From an uncultured Verrucomicrobiota bacterium (GTDB taxonomy: Bacteria > Verrucomicrobiota > Verrucomicrobiae > Opitutales > Opitutaceae), in NCBI GenBank assembly GCA_946481225.1, contig CAMLNJ010000057.1, positions 1 to 10,755 on the forward strand: a stretch of DNA of 10,755 bases. Reading direction: 5' to 3'. The position numbers and the translations under genes were made by a program. Below, piece by piece: positions 4,880 through 10,755 of this stretch. The notes under the pieces were generated by a model. The model searched no databases. It worked only from the letters and a program-made list of their open reading frames with translations, and had not been told where the DNA came from. Position 1 is the stretch's first letter; each line of letters opens with the position of its first letter.

Positions 4880-7144
4880 ATGCAGACCTCATCCCGCCGG
4901 CTGCTGCGCACCACGGGCGCCATCGCCGCCGCCTCGCTCACCATCTCCGCCGCCCGGCTCTTCGCCGCCCCGGCCGCCACCGACGCTTTCCCCGCCTTCG
5001 ACAGCTACCTGAAAGTCAGCGGCGAACGCGCCTGGATACATGGCAACGGCGCCGCCTACCGGAGCCGGGCCCAGGCCCCCGAAAACGGAGGGGGAGGCAT
5101 CGAGGACTTCCACTACGCCCGCGACCTGAACAAGACCACGACACTCACCCTCGACGGCCGCGCGCTCGCCGGCGTCGAGGATTACCTCGTGCGCCTCAAC
5201 CTCGCCAAGGCCGAGTTCGGCTCGCTCGACGTGGGCTACCAGAACTTCCGCACCTTCTACGACGGCTTCGGCGGATTCTTTCCCCTCAACAACGCCTGGG
5301 CGCCGCTCTCCAGCGTGGCCCCCGCCGTCGGCGACGAGCTCTTTGTCGACCGAGGAAAGTTTTGGACCGAGTTGAAGTTCCAGCGCGAGGACGGCCCGGA
5401 GATCACGCTGCGCTACACCAACGAGACCCGCAGCGGCCGCAAGGACTCGACCATCTGGGGCGACACCGACGACACCGGCATCGACTACGGCGTGCTCAAC
5501 GGCGGCCTCGCCGGCAACAACGGCAACGCCTCCGTCCGGAAAAACATCCCCAGCTACCTCGAACTCGACGAGCGCCACCAGATGCTCGAGGGGACGATCA
5601 AGCACACCGTCGGCAACACCACCGCCCACGTCACGGTGCTCGGCGACTGGGCCACGCTCGACAACACCCGCTATATGTCCCGGTTTCCCGGCGAGGCGCG
5701 GCTGCCCAACGCCGCCGGCACCGGCGTCGCCCCGGCCAACGGCACCTCGTCCGACAACTGGACCCGCTTCAACAACCAGGTCGTCACCACCCACGCCGAC
5801 ACGCGCGATAGCGACACCAAGGGCCTCGTCGCCGGCACCATCACCGAATTCAACGACCGCGTGACCCTCCGCCTCGGCGCCACCCTCCATCACCTCCAGT
5901 CCACCTTCGGCGGCGATCGCGTCCTGGTCACCGCGCAGCCCATCAACGGAGACCCGACCCGCGACATCACCACCTACCAGATTCGCGACCTCGTCGGCCG
6001 CGGCGACGTCCACACCGCGGCCTGCAACGCCGGACTGGACCTCAAGCCCTTCGAGCATCTGTCGGCCTCGTTCGGCGTCCGCGCCGAGGATCGCGAGGCG
6101 GAGAGCGACGGTCGTTTCGACGTGGTCACCTCCACCACCGGCGCCACGCCCGTCGCCACCACGACGCCCCGGTTCGAGCGCTCCCGCACCGACGAAACGT
6201 CCTTCGCGGAGAGCCTGGACCTCCGCTACACCCGCATCAAGGACCTCACGCTCTTCTCCGGCGTGACTCACAAGCGCGGCACCGGCGACGAGATCCTCAC
6301 ACCGCCCTACAACGACGACACCGTCGTCCTGCCCAACGTCTTCTTCAACGACATCGACGAGGTCGAGACCACCTATTCGGTCGGGGCCAGCTGGAAGGCC
6401 TCCTCCGCGCTCACCCTCCGGGCCGAGCCCTTCTACAAGACCTCGGACTATCACTCGACCGGTCTGAACACCAACTCCTCCAACACCGCCACGCCCGCCG
6501 TCCCCACCCGGGGCAACAACTACGAGCTCGAGTCCCGCGCCTGGGGGGTGAAGGCCACCGCCATCCTCAAGCCCCACGCCACCCTGACCTTCACCACGCG
6601 CTACGTCTGGCAGCGCGGCGAGCGCTCCGTCGCCGGGTATCTCCCGTCCTACCCCGAATACGACGCGATGGAGTCCACCACGCACAACGTGAGCGAGACC
6701 ATCGATTGGAACCCCCTGAAACAGTTCTACGTCCAGCTCGGGGGGAACGTCGTCCGCAACCGGGTGGCCACCGCCTACCTGCACGATCTCGACACCTCCA
6801 CCTCCGGAGTCATACCCGCCGGACGCTTCCTCAGGCCGGCCGACAGCGACTACATGGTCTTCCATGCCGTGGTCGGCGCCGTCGTCACCAAGCGCGACGA
6901 TCTCCAGCTGCGCTACACCGAGTATCGGGCTGATAACTACGACCCCGACATCGCCCTCTACAGCCAGCCCTACGGCGCCTCCGCCACCGAGCGCACGATC
7001 ATCGTCGGCCTCGACCACAGGTTCAGCGATCGGCTCGTGGGCGGCATCAAGCTAGGATACATGGACGGCGAAAACCGCGGCGCCGGCGGAAACGCGGATT
7101 TCCGCGGGCCGCTCGGCTACATGTCCCTCACCTACGGGCTCTAG
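4880..7144 (+). CDS. MtrB/PioB-like outer-membrane beta-barrel of a porin-cytochrome conduit
   Basis: Predicted outer-membrane porin that sheathes the preceding octaheme cytochrome; 754 residues. Residues 1 to about 29-33 form a signal peptide (MQTSSRRLLRTTGAIAAAS, then a hydrophobic stretch ending in an Ala-rich cleavage region). The mature part has alternating polar/hydrophobic strands rich in Tyr, Thr, Asp and Arg, separated by long Asn/Asp/Gly/Thr-rich loops (for example around 190-215 and 265-300). The early SGERAWIHG region and the Lys/Thr-rich first strands resemble MtrB/PioB/OmbB proteins. Length is similar to or slightly above MtrB (about 700). The chain has only one Cys that I can find (Cys382), so the N-terminal CxxC found in Shewanella MtrB is absent. 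It ends in LTYGL rather than a terminal aromatic residue. Gene order directly after an MtrA-like cytochrome (21-base gap) is the strongest support. It is the last gene of the block. Confidence 0.85.
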   Translation: MQTSSRRLLRTTGAIAAASLTISAARLFAAPAATDAFPAFDSYLKVSGERAWIHGNGAAYRSRAQAPENGGGGIEDFHYARDLNKTTTLTLDGRALAGVEDYLVRLNLAKAEFGSLDVGYQNFRTFYDGFGGFFPLNNAWAPLSSVAPAVGDELFVDRGKFWTELKFQREDGPEITLRYTNETRSGRKDSTIWGDTDDTGIDYGVLNGGLAGNNGNASVRKNIPSYLELDERHQMLEGTIKHTVGNTTAHVTVLGDWATLDNTRYMSRFPGEARLPNAAGTGVAPANGTSSDNWTRFNNQVVTTHADTRDSDTKGLVAGTITEFNDRVTLRLGATLHHLQSTFGGDRVLVTAQPINGDPTRDITTYQIRDLVGRGDVHTAACNAGLDLKPFEHLSASFGVRAEDREAESDGRFDVVTSTTGATPVATTTPRFERSRTDETSFAESLDLRYTRIKDLTLFSGVTHKRGTGDEILTPPYNDDTVVLPNVFFNDIDEVETTYSVGASWKASSALTLRAEPFYKTSDYHSTGLNTNSSNTATPAVPTRGNNYELESRAWGVKATAILKPHATLTFTTRYVWQRGERSVAGYLPSYPEYDAMESTTHNVSETIDWNPLKQFYVQLGGNVVRNRVATAYLHDLDTSTSGVIPAGRFLRPADSDYMVFHAVVGAVVTKRDDLQLRYTEYRADNYDPDIALYSQPYGASATERTIIVGLDHRFSDRLVGGIKLGYMDGENRGAGGNADFRGPLGYMSLTYGL

Positions 7145-7187
7145 CTGGCACGGATCGGCGCGCGCGGGCCGCCCCCCCCCGCCGGGC

Positions 7188-7517
7188 CTACTCCGTCTCC
7201 GGCGTCGGCAGGTCCCGGGCGCGCTTCAGGTGCGCGCCGCGCTTGAGCGGCTTCGGCGTGCCCGCGTCCTCGGCGGTGGCGCGGAGCTGCTTCAGCTCGT
7301 CGAACTGCTTCGGCGACATCAGCCGCCGCGGCACGCGCTTGGCGGCCTCGTCGATCAGGCGGTCCCAGAGCTCGGTCGTGATCGGCTCGAGTTCCTCCCA
7401 GGGCTGGTGATGGCCCTGCTTGCGCGTCCACGTGACCGCGCCGCCGTGAAAGACCGCCAGGACCTGATATTTCCCCTCCTCGGGGTCGCGCACCCACCAG
7501 CCGAATTCCATTGCCAT
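7188..7517 (-). CDS. small conserved-looking protein of unknown function
   Basis: A 109-residue soluble protein, convergent with the porin gene (43 bases between stops). The N-terminal half (MAMEFGWWVRDPEEGKYQVL) is rich in aromatic residues and reads like a small beta-rich domain. The C-terminal half is helical and charged, with WDRLIDEAAKRVPRRLMSPK followed by a basic, probably disordered tail (KRGAHLKRARDLPTPETE). No signal peptide or membrane segment is present. The start could be either of two nearby ATGs (7517 or 7511); the frame is open further upstream but that extension would run into the divergent exported-protein gene and has no recognisable content. I have a recollection of similar hypothetical proteins in Opitutaceae but no function. 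No link to the cytochrome genes is evident. Confidence 0.7.
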   Translation of the reverse strand: MAMEFGWWVRDPEEGKYQVLAVFHGGAVTWTRKQGHHQPWEELEPITTELWDRLIDEAAKRVPRRLMSPKQFDELKQLRATAEDAGTPKPLKRGAHLKRARDLPTPETE

Positions 7518-7596
7518 GATAACCGCGCATAAAGGCGGGCGGCGCGGCGCGAGCGAGCGCAAAGCGGGCTTGCCCGGCCGCCGACGGCGCGACGGC
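7518..7596. promoter_or_regulatory. short divergent spacer that must hold two promoters
   Basis: Only 79 bases separate the starts of the leftward unknown gene and the rightward LolA-like gene, so transcription of at least one of them must begin here or inside the other. The spacer includes a small A/T-richer patch (GATAACCGCGCATAAAGG at 7518-7535), but I cannot assign -35 or -10 boxes. The rest is GC-rich. Confidence 0.3.
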
Positions 7597-8358
7597 ATGG
7601 CGCGCATGTTCCGTTTCTCCTCCTTTCGCGCGATATTTGCCGGAGTCCTGCTCCTTGCGTCCGGCGCGGGCCGCCTGGCCGCCGATCTTGCGGCGGACAT
7701 CGCGCGCGTCAGCGTGGAGGCCGCCGGCGGGGCCAAGGCCCACGCGGCGCTGCGCTCCTTCCGCGCGGTGGGAACCACGCGGGTGGGCGGCCAGGAGGTG
7801 AGCTTCGTGCTCCACGCCGCCCGGCCCGATCGGTTGCGCATCGAGACCTTGGGCGACAAGGGCAACCTGATCCGCGCCTTCGACGGCGTGCATGCGCCGT
7901 GGAAACGCGTCGGCCTTCTGGAACCGCCTAAGCGGCTCGGCGAGGCGGAGGAGCGCGAGTTCCTGCGCGAGACGGATTACGAGCAGCCGCTTTATGATTG
8001 GGAACGCCGCGGCGTGAGCCTCGATTTCGCCGGCGAGGCGGTCGTGGACGGGCGGCCGTGCCAGAAGCTGCTCGCGGTGTTCAAACACACGCAACCCGTG
8101 ACGCTCTACGTCGACGACGAGACGCACCTGGTGATCCGTCGCGACGAGACGCGGCGCGTGAAAGGCGGGCGGGAGATCTTGATCGAGACCCGCTTCGGCG
8201 AATTCCAGGAAACGGCCGGTGTGATGCTGCCGCGGCGCGTGCGCACGATCATCGACGGCAAGCTGAACGACGAGACCCGGATCGAGGCGATCAATCCCAA
8301 TCCAAGTCTGCCGGCGGACTTCTTCAGCCCGCCCGCCCCGGACTGGCCCAGGCTTTGA
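7597..8358 (+). CDS. exported LolA-like (outer-membrane lipoprotein-sorting protein-like) hypothetical protein
   Basis: A 253-residue exported protein. A Sec signal peptide opens it (MARMFRFSSFRAIFAGVLLL, cleavage probably after ASGAGRLAA). A mostly beta-strand body follows: an early segment reading AALRSFRAVGTTRVGGQEVS, then a hydrophobic/charged strand pattern with PDRLRIETLG, IRAFDGVHAPW, VTLYVDDETHLVIRRDET and a late GVMLPRRVRTIIDG. This order (averaged structural strands, a 'D-G-x-x-W' element, then 'VD..THL..R') is what I associate with the LolA/LolB/RseB-like fold and its uncharacterised verrucomicrobial and acidobacterial relatives. It could bind a lipid or lipoprotein in the periplasm. 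It ends in a Pro-rich tail (FFSPPAPDWPRL). The ATG at 7606 would give 250 residues and an equally good signal; the frame open from 7516 would bury the signal and overlap the divergent gene. The fold call is moderate. Confidence 0.75.
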   Translation: MARMFRFSSFRAIFAGVLLLASGAGRLAADLAADIARVSVEAAGGAKAHAALRSFRAVGTTRVGGQEVSFVLHAARPDRLRIETLGDKGNLIRAFDGVHAPWKRVGLLEPPKRLGEAEEREFLRETDYEQPLYDWERRGVSLDFAGEAVVDGRPCQKLLAVFKHTQPVTLYVDDETHLVIRRDETRRVKGGREILIETRFGEFQETAGVMLPRRVRTIIDGKLNDETRIEAINPNPSLPADFFSPPAPDWPRL

Positions 8359-8403
8359 GCCGCCGGCGGGGCTCCGCGCTTGCCAGCCCCTCGAGCCGCC
8401 CCC

Positions 8404-8407
8404 GAGG
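8404..8407 (+). promoter_or_regulatory. Shine-Dalgarno-like GAGG deciding the YhcH-family start
   Basis: GAGG lies 8 bases before the ATG at 8416. It supports that start over the in-frame ATG at 8380, which would add 12 Pro/Ala-rich residues outside the family's normal N-terminus. It is the only clear Shine-Dalgarno-like match I found ahead of a gene in this window. Confidence 0.45.
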
Positions 8408-8415
8408 CTGCGGGC

Positions 8416-8928
8416 ATGGCCCTCTTCGGTTCCCTCTCCACGGTGCGCGCGCAGCTCGCGTCGTCGCCCGCCTTCGAGATCGCGTTCGACTACGTCGCGC
8501 GCGCGCTGACGCCCGGTTCGCCGGAATCGGCGCGCATCGCGGCCGTGCCCCTCGGCAAAACCGAGCGCGTGGAGCTTGGCGAAGGCGTCTTCGCGCTCGA
8601 GCAGGCCTATGAGACCAAGCCGCCCGCGGAGGGCAAATGGGAGGCGCACGAGCGCCATGTCGACGTGCAGGTCGTGGTGACCGGCCGCGAGCTCATGGGC
8701 GTGATCGAGGTCTCCGCGCTGACGCTTGCCGAAGATTACCGCGTCGAGCGCGACCTGATGTTTTTCTCCCCCGCCGAGGGCGGCTCGACGCTCAAGGCGG
8801 GCCCCGGCGGCGTCGCGGTGTTTTTCCCGGCCGACGGGCATATGCCCTCCCTCGCGGACGGCGCCCCGGTCGTGGTGCGCAAGACCGTGGTGAAGGTGCC
8901 GGTGGCGGGCGCGGCTCGCCGGGCCTGA
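8416..8928 (+). CDS. YhcH/YjgK/YiaL family protein (TabA/EbgC-like)
   Basis: Member of the cupin-like YhcH/YjgK/YiaL family (DUF386), 170 residues against a usual length of about 150-155. The N-terminal MALFGSLSTVRAQL matches the family's 'G-x-L' opening. The centre has the metal-site region WEAHERHVDVQVVVTGRELM (residues 75-94; His78, His81 and the Asp/Gln nearby). The second half has FFPADGHMPSL (His142), the other conserved His element. Known members act on sugars or sugar acids: YhcH in sialic acid use, EbgC as a beta-galactosidase partner, TabA in biofilm control. No sugar catabolic genes lie next to it, so no substrate can be proposed. It sits 57 bases after the LolA-like gene and 28 bases before rlmJ, compatible with one transcript. 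The final residues (VAGAARRA) extend past the usual family end. Confidence 0.9.
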   Translation: MALFGSLSTVRAQLASSPAFEIAFDYVARALTPGSPESARIAAVPLGKTERVELGEGVFALEQAYETKPPAEGKWEAHERHVDVQVVVTGRELMGVIEVSALTLAEDYRVERDLMFFSPAEGGSTLKAGPGGVAVFFPADGHMPSLADGAPVVVRKTVVKVPVAGAARRA

Positions 8929-8956
8929 TCGGTCGTCGCTTCGCCAAACGCGCGCC

Positions 8957-9847
8957 GTGAACTACCGCCACCATTACCACGCGGGCAACTTCGCCGACGT
9001 GCTCAAGCACGCGACGCTGCTGCGCCTGCTCGCCGGCCTGCAGACGAAGGAAAAGGGTATCTGTTATCTGGATACGCATTCGGGTCGCGGCGGCTACGAT
9101 CTCGCCGCCGCCGGAGGCGGACTGACCCGCCCCCGCGAGCCGGAATGGCCGGCGGGAATCGGGCGGCTTTGGAACCGGACGGATCTGCCGCCGGGCATCG
9201 CCGACTACGTGGAGGCGGTGCGCGCCTTCGACGCCGAGGCGGGGGCGCGCGCCGGGGTTCCCGCGCCGGCCGACGGTCCGCGCTTTTATCCAGGCTCGCC
9301 ACGTCTGGTGCAGGGGCGGCTGCGTCCGCAGGACCGGGCGGTCTTGTGCGAGCGGCAACCGGAGGAGGCTGCGGCGCTGGCGGAGGAATTCGCCGGCATG
9401 CGCCGTGTTTCCACCCAAATGATCGACGGTTACACGGCGGTGCGGGCCACGCTTCCGCCTCCGGAGCGGCGGGCCCTGGTGTTGATCGATCCCCCGTTCG
9501 AGGCGCCGGACGAGTGGACCCGCGCCGTGGATTCCCTGCGCGACGGATTGAAACGTCTGCCCGCCGGCGTTTTCGCCGTCTGGTATCCGCTCACGGCGAG
9601 GGCCAAGGTCGATTCTTTCTACCGGGATCTGTTGTCGATCAGCGGCTTGCCTCCCTGTTTCACTGTCGAGCTTTTGATCGGCGGCGAGGGCGCGGCGCTG
9701 AAAGTCTGGGGTTGTGGCGTGCTCGTCGTGAACCCGCCCTGGGGCTCGGCGGGGCCCTTGAACGAGCTGGCCCGATGGCTGGCGCCGGTGCTGGCGCAGG
9801 CTCCGGGGGCGACCGGTGGCGTGCATTGGCTCGTGCCCGAGAAATAA
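8957..9847 (+). CDS. rlmJ: 23S rRNA (adenine(2030)-N(6))-methyltransferase RlmJ
   Basis: S-adenosylmethionine-dependent methyltransferase that modifies A2030 of 23S rRNA. The 296-residue product starts with the hallmark N-terminal motif MNYRHHYHAGNFADVLKHAT, specific to the RlmJ family. YLDTHSGRGGYDL (residues about 37-49) is the SAM-binding segment and LIDPPFEAP contains the catalytic DPPF (Asp178; DPPY in E. coli). FAVWYPL and the C-terminal GCGVLVVNPPWG are also family features. Length is slightly above E. coli RlmJ (280). Translation begins at a GTG (8957-8959), chosen because it directly precedes the conserved NYRH; there is no Shine-Dalgarno. It follows the YhcH-family gene by 28 bases. 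Confidence 0.95.
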   Translation: MNYRHHYHAGNFADVLKHATLLRLLAGLQTKEKGICYLDTHSGRGGYDLAAAGGGLTRPREPEWPAGIGRLWNRTDLPPGIADYVEAVRAFDAEAGARAGVPAPADGPRFYPGSPRLVQGRLRPQDRAVLCERQPEEAAALAEEFAGMRRVSTQMIDGYTAVRATLPPPERRALVLIDPPFEAPDEWTRAVDSLRDGLKRLPAGVFAVWYPLTARAKVDSFYRDLLSISGLPPCFTVELLIGGEGAALKVWGCGVLVVNPPWGSAGPLNELARWLAPVLAQAPGATGGVHWLVPEK

Positions 9848-9870
9848 TTCCGCGAATTTGGCGTGGAATT
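9846..9870. repeat. imperfect inverted repeat overlapping the rlmJ stop codon
   Basis: AATTCCGCG (9846-9854) pairs with CGTGGAATT (9862-9870): nine base pairs including one G-U, with a seven-base loop AATTTGG. It begins in the TAA stop of rlmJ and lies upstream of the response regulator. There is no T run after it, so it is a poor intrinsic terminator. It might instead be an operator for the following gene or a 3'-end stabilising hairpin. Confidence 0.4.
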
Positions 9871-9897
9871 GCTTATCGTTCGCCTTGCGTCTTTCCG

Positions 9898-9907
9898 ACT
9901 ACGTAGT
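9898..9907. promoter_or_regulatory. perfect 10-base palindrome upstream of the response regulator
   Basis: ACTACGTAGT is a perfect palindrome ending 20 bases before the regulator ATG, within an 80-base gap that is A/T-richer than its surroundings. NarL-type regulators bind as dimers to short inverted repeats, so this is a candidate autoregulatory operator. I see no second copy nearby and no convincing -10/-35 pair. Confidence 0.3.
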
Positions 9908-9927
9908 TCGTTTACTCAACAAAGCCG

Positions 9928-10638
9928 ATGACCCGCATGTCCAAATCTCCTGAGACCGCCCCCGCCTCCACCGCCGCCGATATCGCCCTGTGCACGCGGG
10001 TCGTTATCGTGGAGGACGATCCGGTTTACCGGCAGTTCGTCCGCCAGGTGCTCAAAAAGATCGATGGGGTCGAGCTGGTCGGCGAATGCGCCACCGGCCA
10101 GGACGGCATCGACATGTGCGTGCACACCAAGCCGCAGGCGCTGCTGCTCGACCTCGTGCTCCCGGACATGCAGGGCGTCGAGGTCATCAAGGCGCTGAGG
10201 CACGAGCTGCCCCATCTCGTGGTGCTCCTGCTCACCGCGCATCCGAGCAACGATCTCCCGCGGGAGCTTCTGAAACTCGGCGTCCAGGGCTTCGCGGACA
10301 AGACCGCCACGGCCGTCGATCTCACGAAGACTATCCGTAGCGTGCTCGCGGGCGGGCTCAGCTATACGAGCGTGGCCGGCATCGCCCCGCCTACCGCCGA
10401 GCGTCCGATCAGCCTGCCGGGACACGCGGAGAACGTGAAGCCCGAGGTGCTCACGCCCCGCGAGCGCGAGATCGCCGCCCTCGTGACCGGCGCGATGTCC
10501 TCCAAGGAGGTCGCGGCCAAGCTAGGGCTCAGCACGCGCACCGTGGAGAAGCACCGCGCAAACATCTACGCGAAGCTCGGCGTGCGCGACGTCGTCGGGC
10601 TCACCCGTTGGTGCATGTATCACGGGCTGCTCAGCTGA
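9928..10638 (+). CDS. NarL/LuxR-type two-component response regulator
   Basis: Cytoplasmic DNA-binding response regulator, 236 residues. The receiver domain (about 23-145) has the acidic pocket EDD (29-31), phosphoacceptor Asp75 in LLLDLVLPDM, conserved Thr103 in LLTAH and Lys125 in FADKT, so it should be phosphorylatable. A linker of about 30 residues leads to a LuxR-type helix-turn-helix (about 174-236): LTPREREIAALV, SSKEVAAKLGLSTRTVEKHR, ANIYAKLGVRD. The end VVGLTRWCMYHGLLS is like that of verrucomicrobial NarL homologues I know. The start is the first ATG (9928); ATG 9937 is an alternative. No histidine kinase lies next to it in the window, so it is an orphan as far as can be seen. Two inverted repeats precede it and a strong terminator follows, suggesting its own transcription unit. 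Targets are unknown. Confidence 0.92.
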   Translation: MTRMSKSPETAPASTAADIALCTRVVIVEDDPVYRQFVRQVLKKIDGVELVGECATGQDGIDMCVHTKPQALLLDLVLPDMQGVEVIKALRHELPHLVVLLLTAHPSNDLPRELLKLGVQGFADKTATAVDLTKTIRSVLAGGLSYTSVAGIAPPTAERPISLPGHAENVKPEVLTPREREIAALVTGAMSSKEVAAKLGLSTRTVEKHRANIYAKLGVRDVVGLTRWCMYHGLLS

Positions 10639-10659
10639 GACTCGGATTTCTCCATTCCC

Positions 10660-10697
10660 GCAAAAACCCGCTCCGTTCGGAGCGGGTTTTTGCTTTT
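10660..10697 (+). terminator. strong intrinsic terminator after the response regulator
   Basis: A perfect 16-base inverted repeat, GCAAAAACCCGCTCCG (10660-10675) and CGGAGCGGGTTTTTGC (10678-10693), is separated by TT; in RNA it would fold as about 15 pairs with a GUUC loop. The T5 run in the right arm and the T4 run after it form the release tract. It starts 21 bases after the regulator stop. The A5 run in the left arm means it may also terminate transcription arriving from the right. Confidence 0.93.
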
Positions 10698-10755
10698 GGT
10701 GAATCCCGGGCGCGGCGAGTCCATCCGGAAGAGTCTCGCGGCGGGGTGGCCGGTG

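Noticed and set aside
4889..7018. Minus-strand open frame of 709 codons opposite the porin
   Set aside because: Composition is almost wholly Gly/Val/Ala/Asp/Glu with no recognisable domain; it mirrors the high-GC third positions of the MtrB-like gene.
2016..7144. Nitrate, nitrite or DMSO reductase operon, suggested by NapC/NirT and DmsE similarity
   Set aside because: No molybdopterin or nitrite reductase catalytic subunit is present, while an MtrB-like barrel directly follows the multiheme lipoprotein, which fits a conduit instead.
7141..8841. Minus-strand open frame of 566 codons across several genes
   Set aside because: It spans the LolA-like and YhcH-family genes and the small unknown gene in the wrong frame, with shadow-type composition and no motifs.
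1..10755. Mobile element, phage remnant, CRISPR array, toxin-antitoxin or defence system
   Set aside because: No transposase, integrase, regularly spaced repeats, tRNA-linked repeats or known defence motifs appear in either strand; composition looks uniform throughout.

Overview
The window reads as a high-GC, tightly packed bacterial chromosome segment. The gene families point to Verrucomicrobia, most likely an Opitutaceae-like lineage: a ResB-CcsA fusion for cytochrome c maturation, a NarL-type regulator with a verrucomicrobial-looking C-terminus, starts that mostly lack Shine-Dalgarno sequences, and porin-multiheme cytochrome genes of a type reported in this phylum. The assignment is an inference from family resemblance, not from a marker gene. 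No mobile element, CRISPR array, tRNA or rRNA is visible.

Left part (1-2015): a large ResB-CcsA-type cytochrome c assembly protein runs leftward off the window edge. A possible 63-residue ORF precedes it with an ATGA overlap. A roughly 310-base divergent intergenic region separates these from the rightward block.

Central block (2016-7144): four rightward genes form what looks like a complete electron conduit from the quinone pool to the cell exterior. They encode (1) a small monoheme class I cytochrome c, (2) a seven-heme NapC/NirT-type inner-membrane cytochrome with three membrane helices, closely resembling the architecture of Geobacter ImcH, (3) an eight-heme MtrA/DmsE/OmaB-like lipoprotein cytochrome and (4) an MtrB/PioB-like outer-membrane beta-barrel. 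Gene content parallels the Mto set of iron-oxidising bacteria (monoheme, quinone-linked, MtrA-like, MtrB-like) as much as the Mtr/Pcc sets of iron reducers, so the direction of electron flow cannot be read from the sequence. The divergent cytochrome c assembly gene fits, since 16 haems per conduit (1+7+8) must be attached covalently. No surface multiheme cytochrome (MtrC/OmcA/OmcB type) is present in the window.

Right part (7188-10755): a convergent gene for a small unknown protein, an exported LolA-like protein, a YhcH/YjgK/YiaL-family protein, the 23S rRNA methyltransferase RlmJ, and an orphan NarL/LuxR-type response regulator. The regulator is followed by a strong intrinsic terminator. These look like ordinary chromosomal genes without a visible link to the electron-transfer block.
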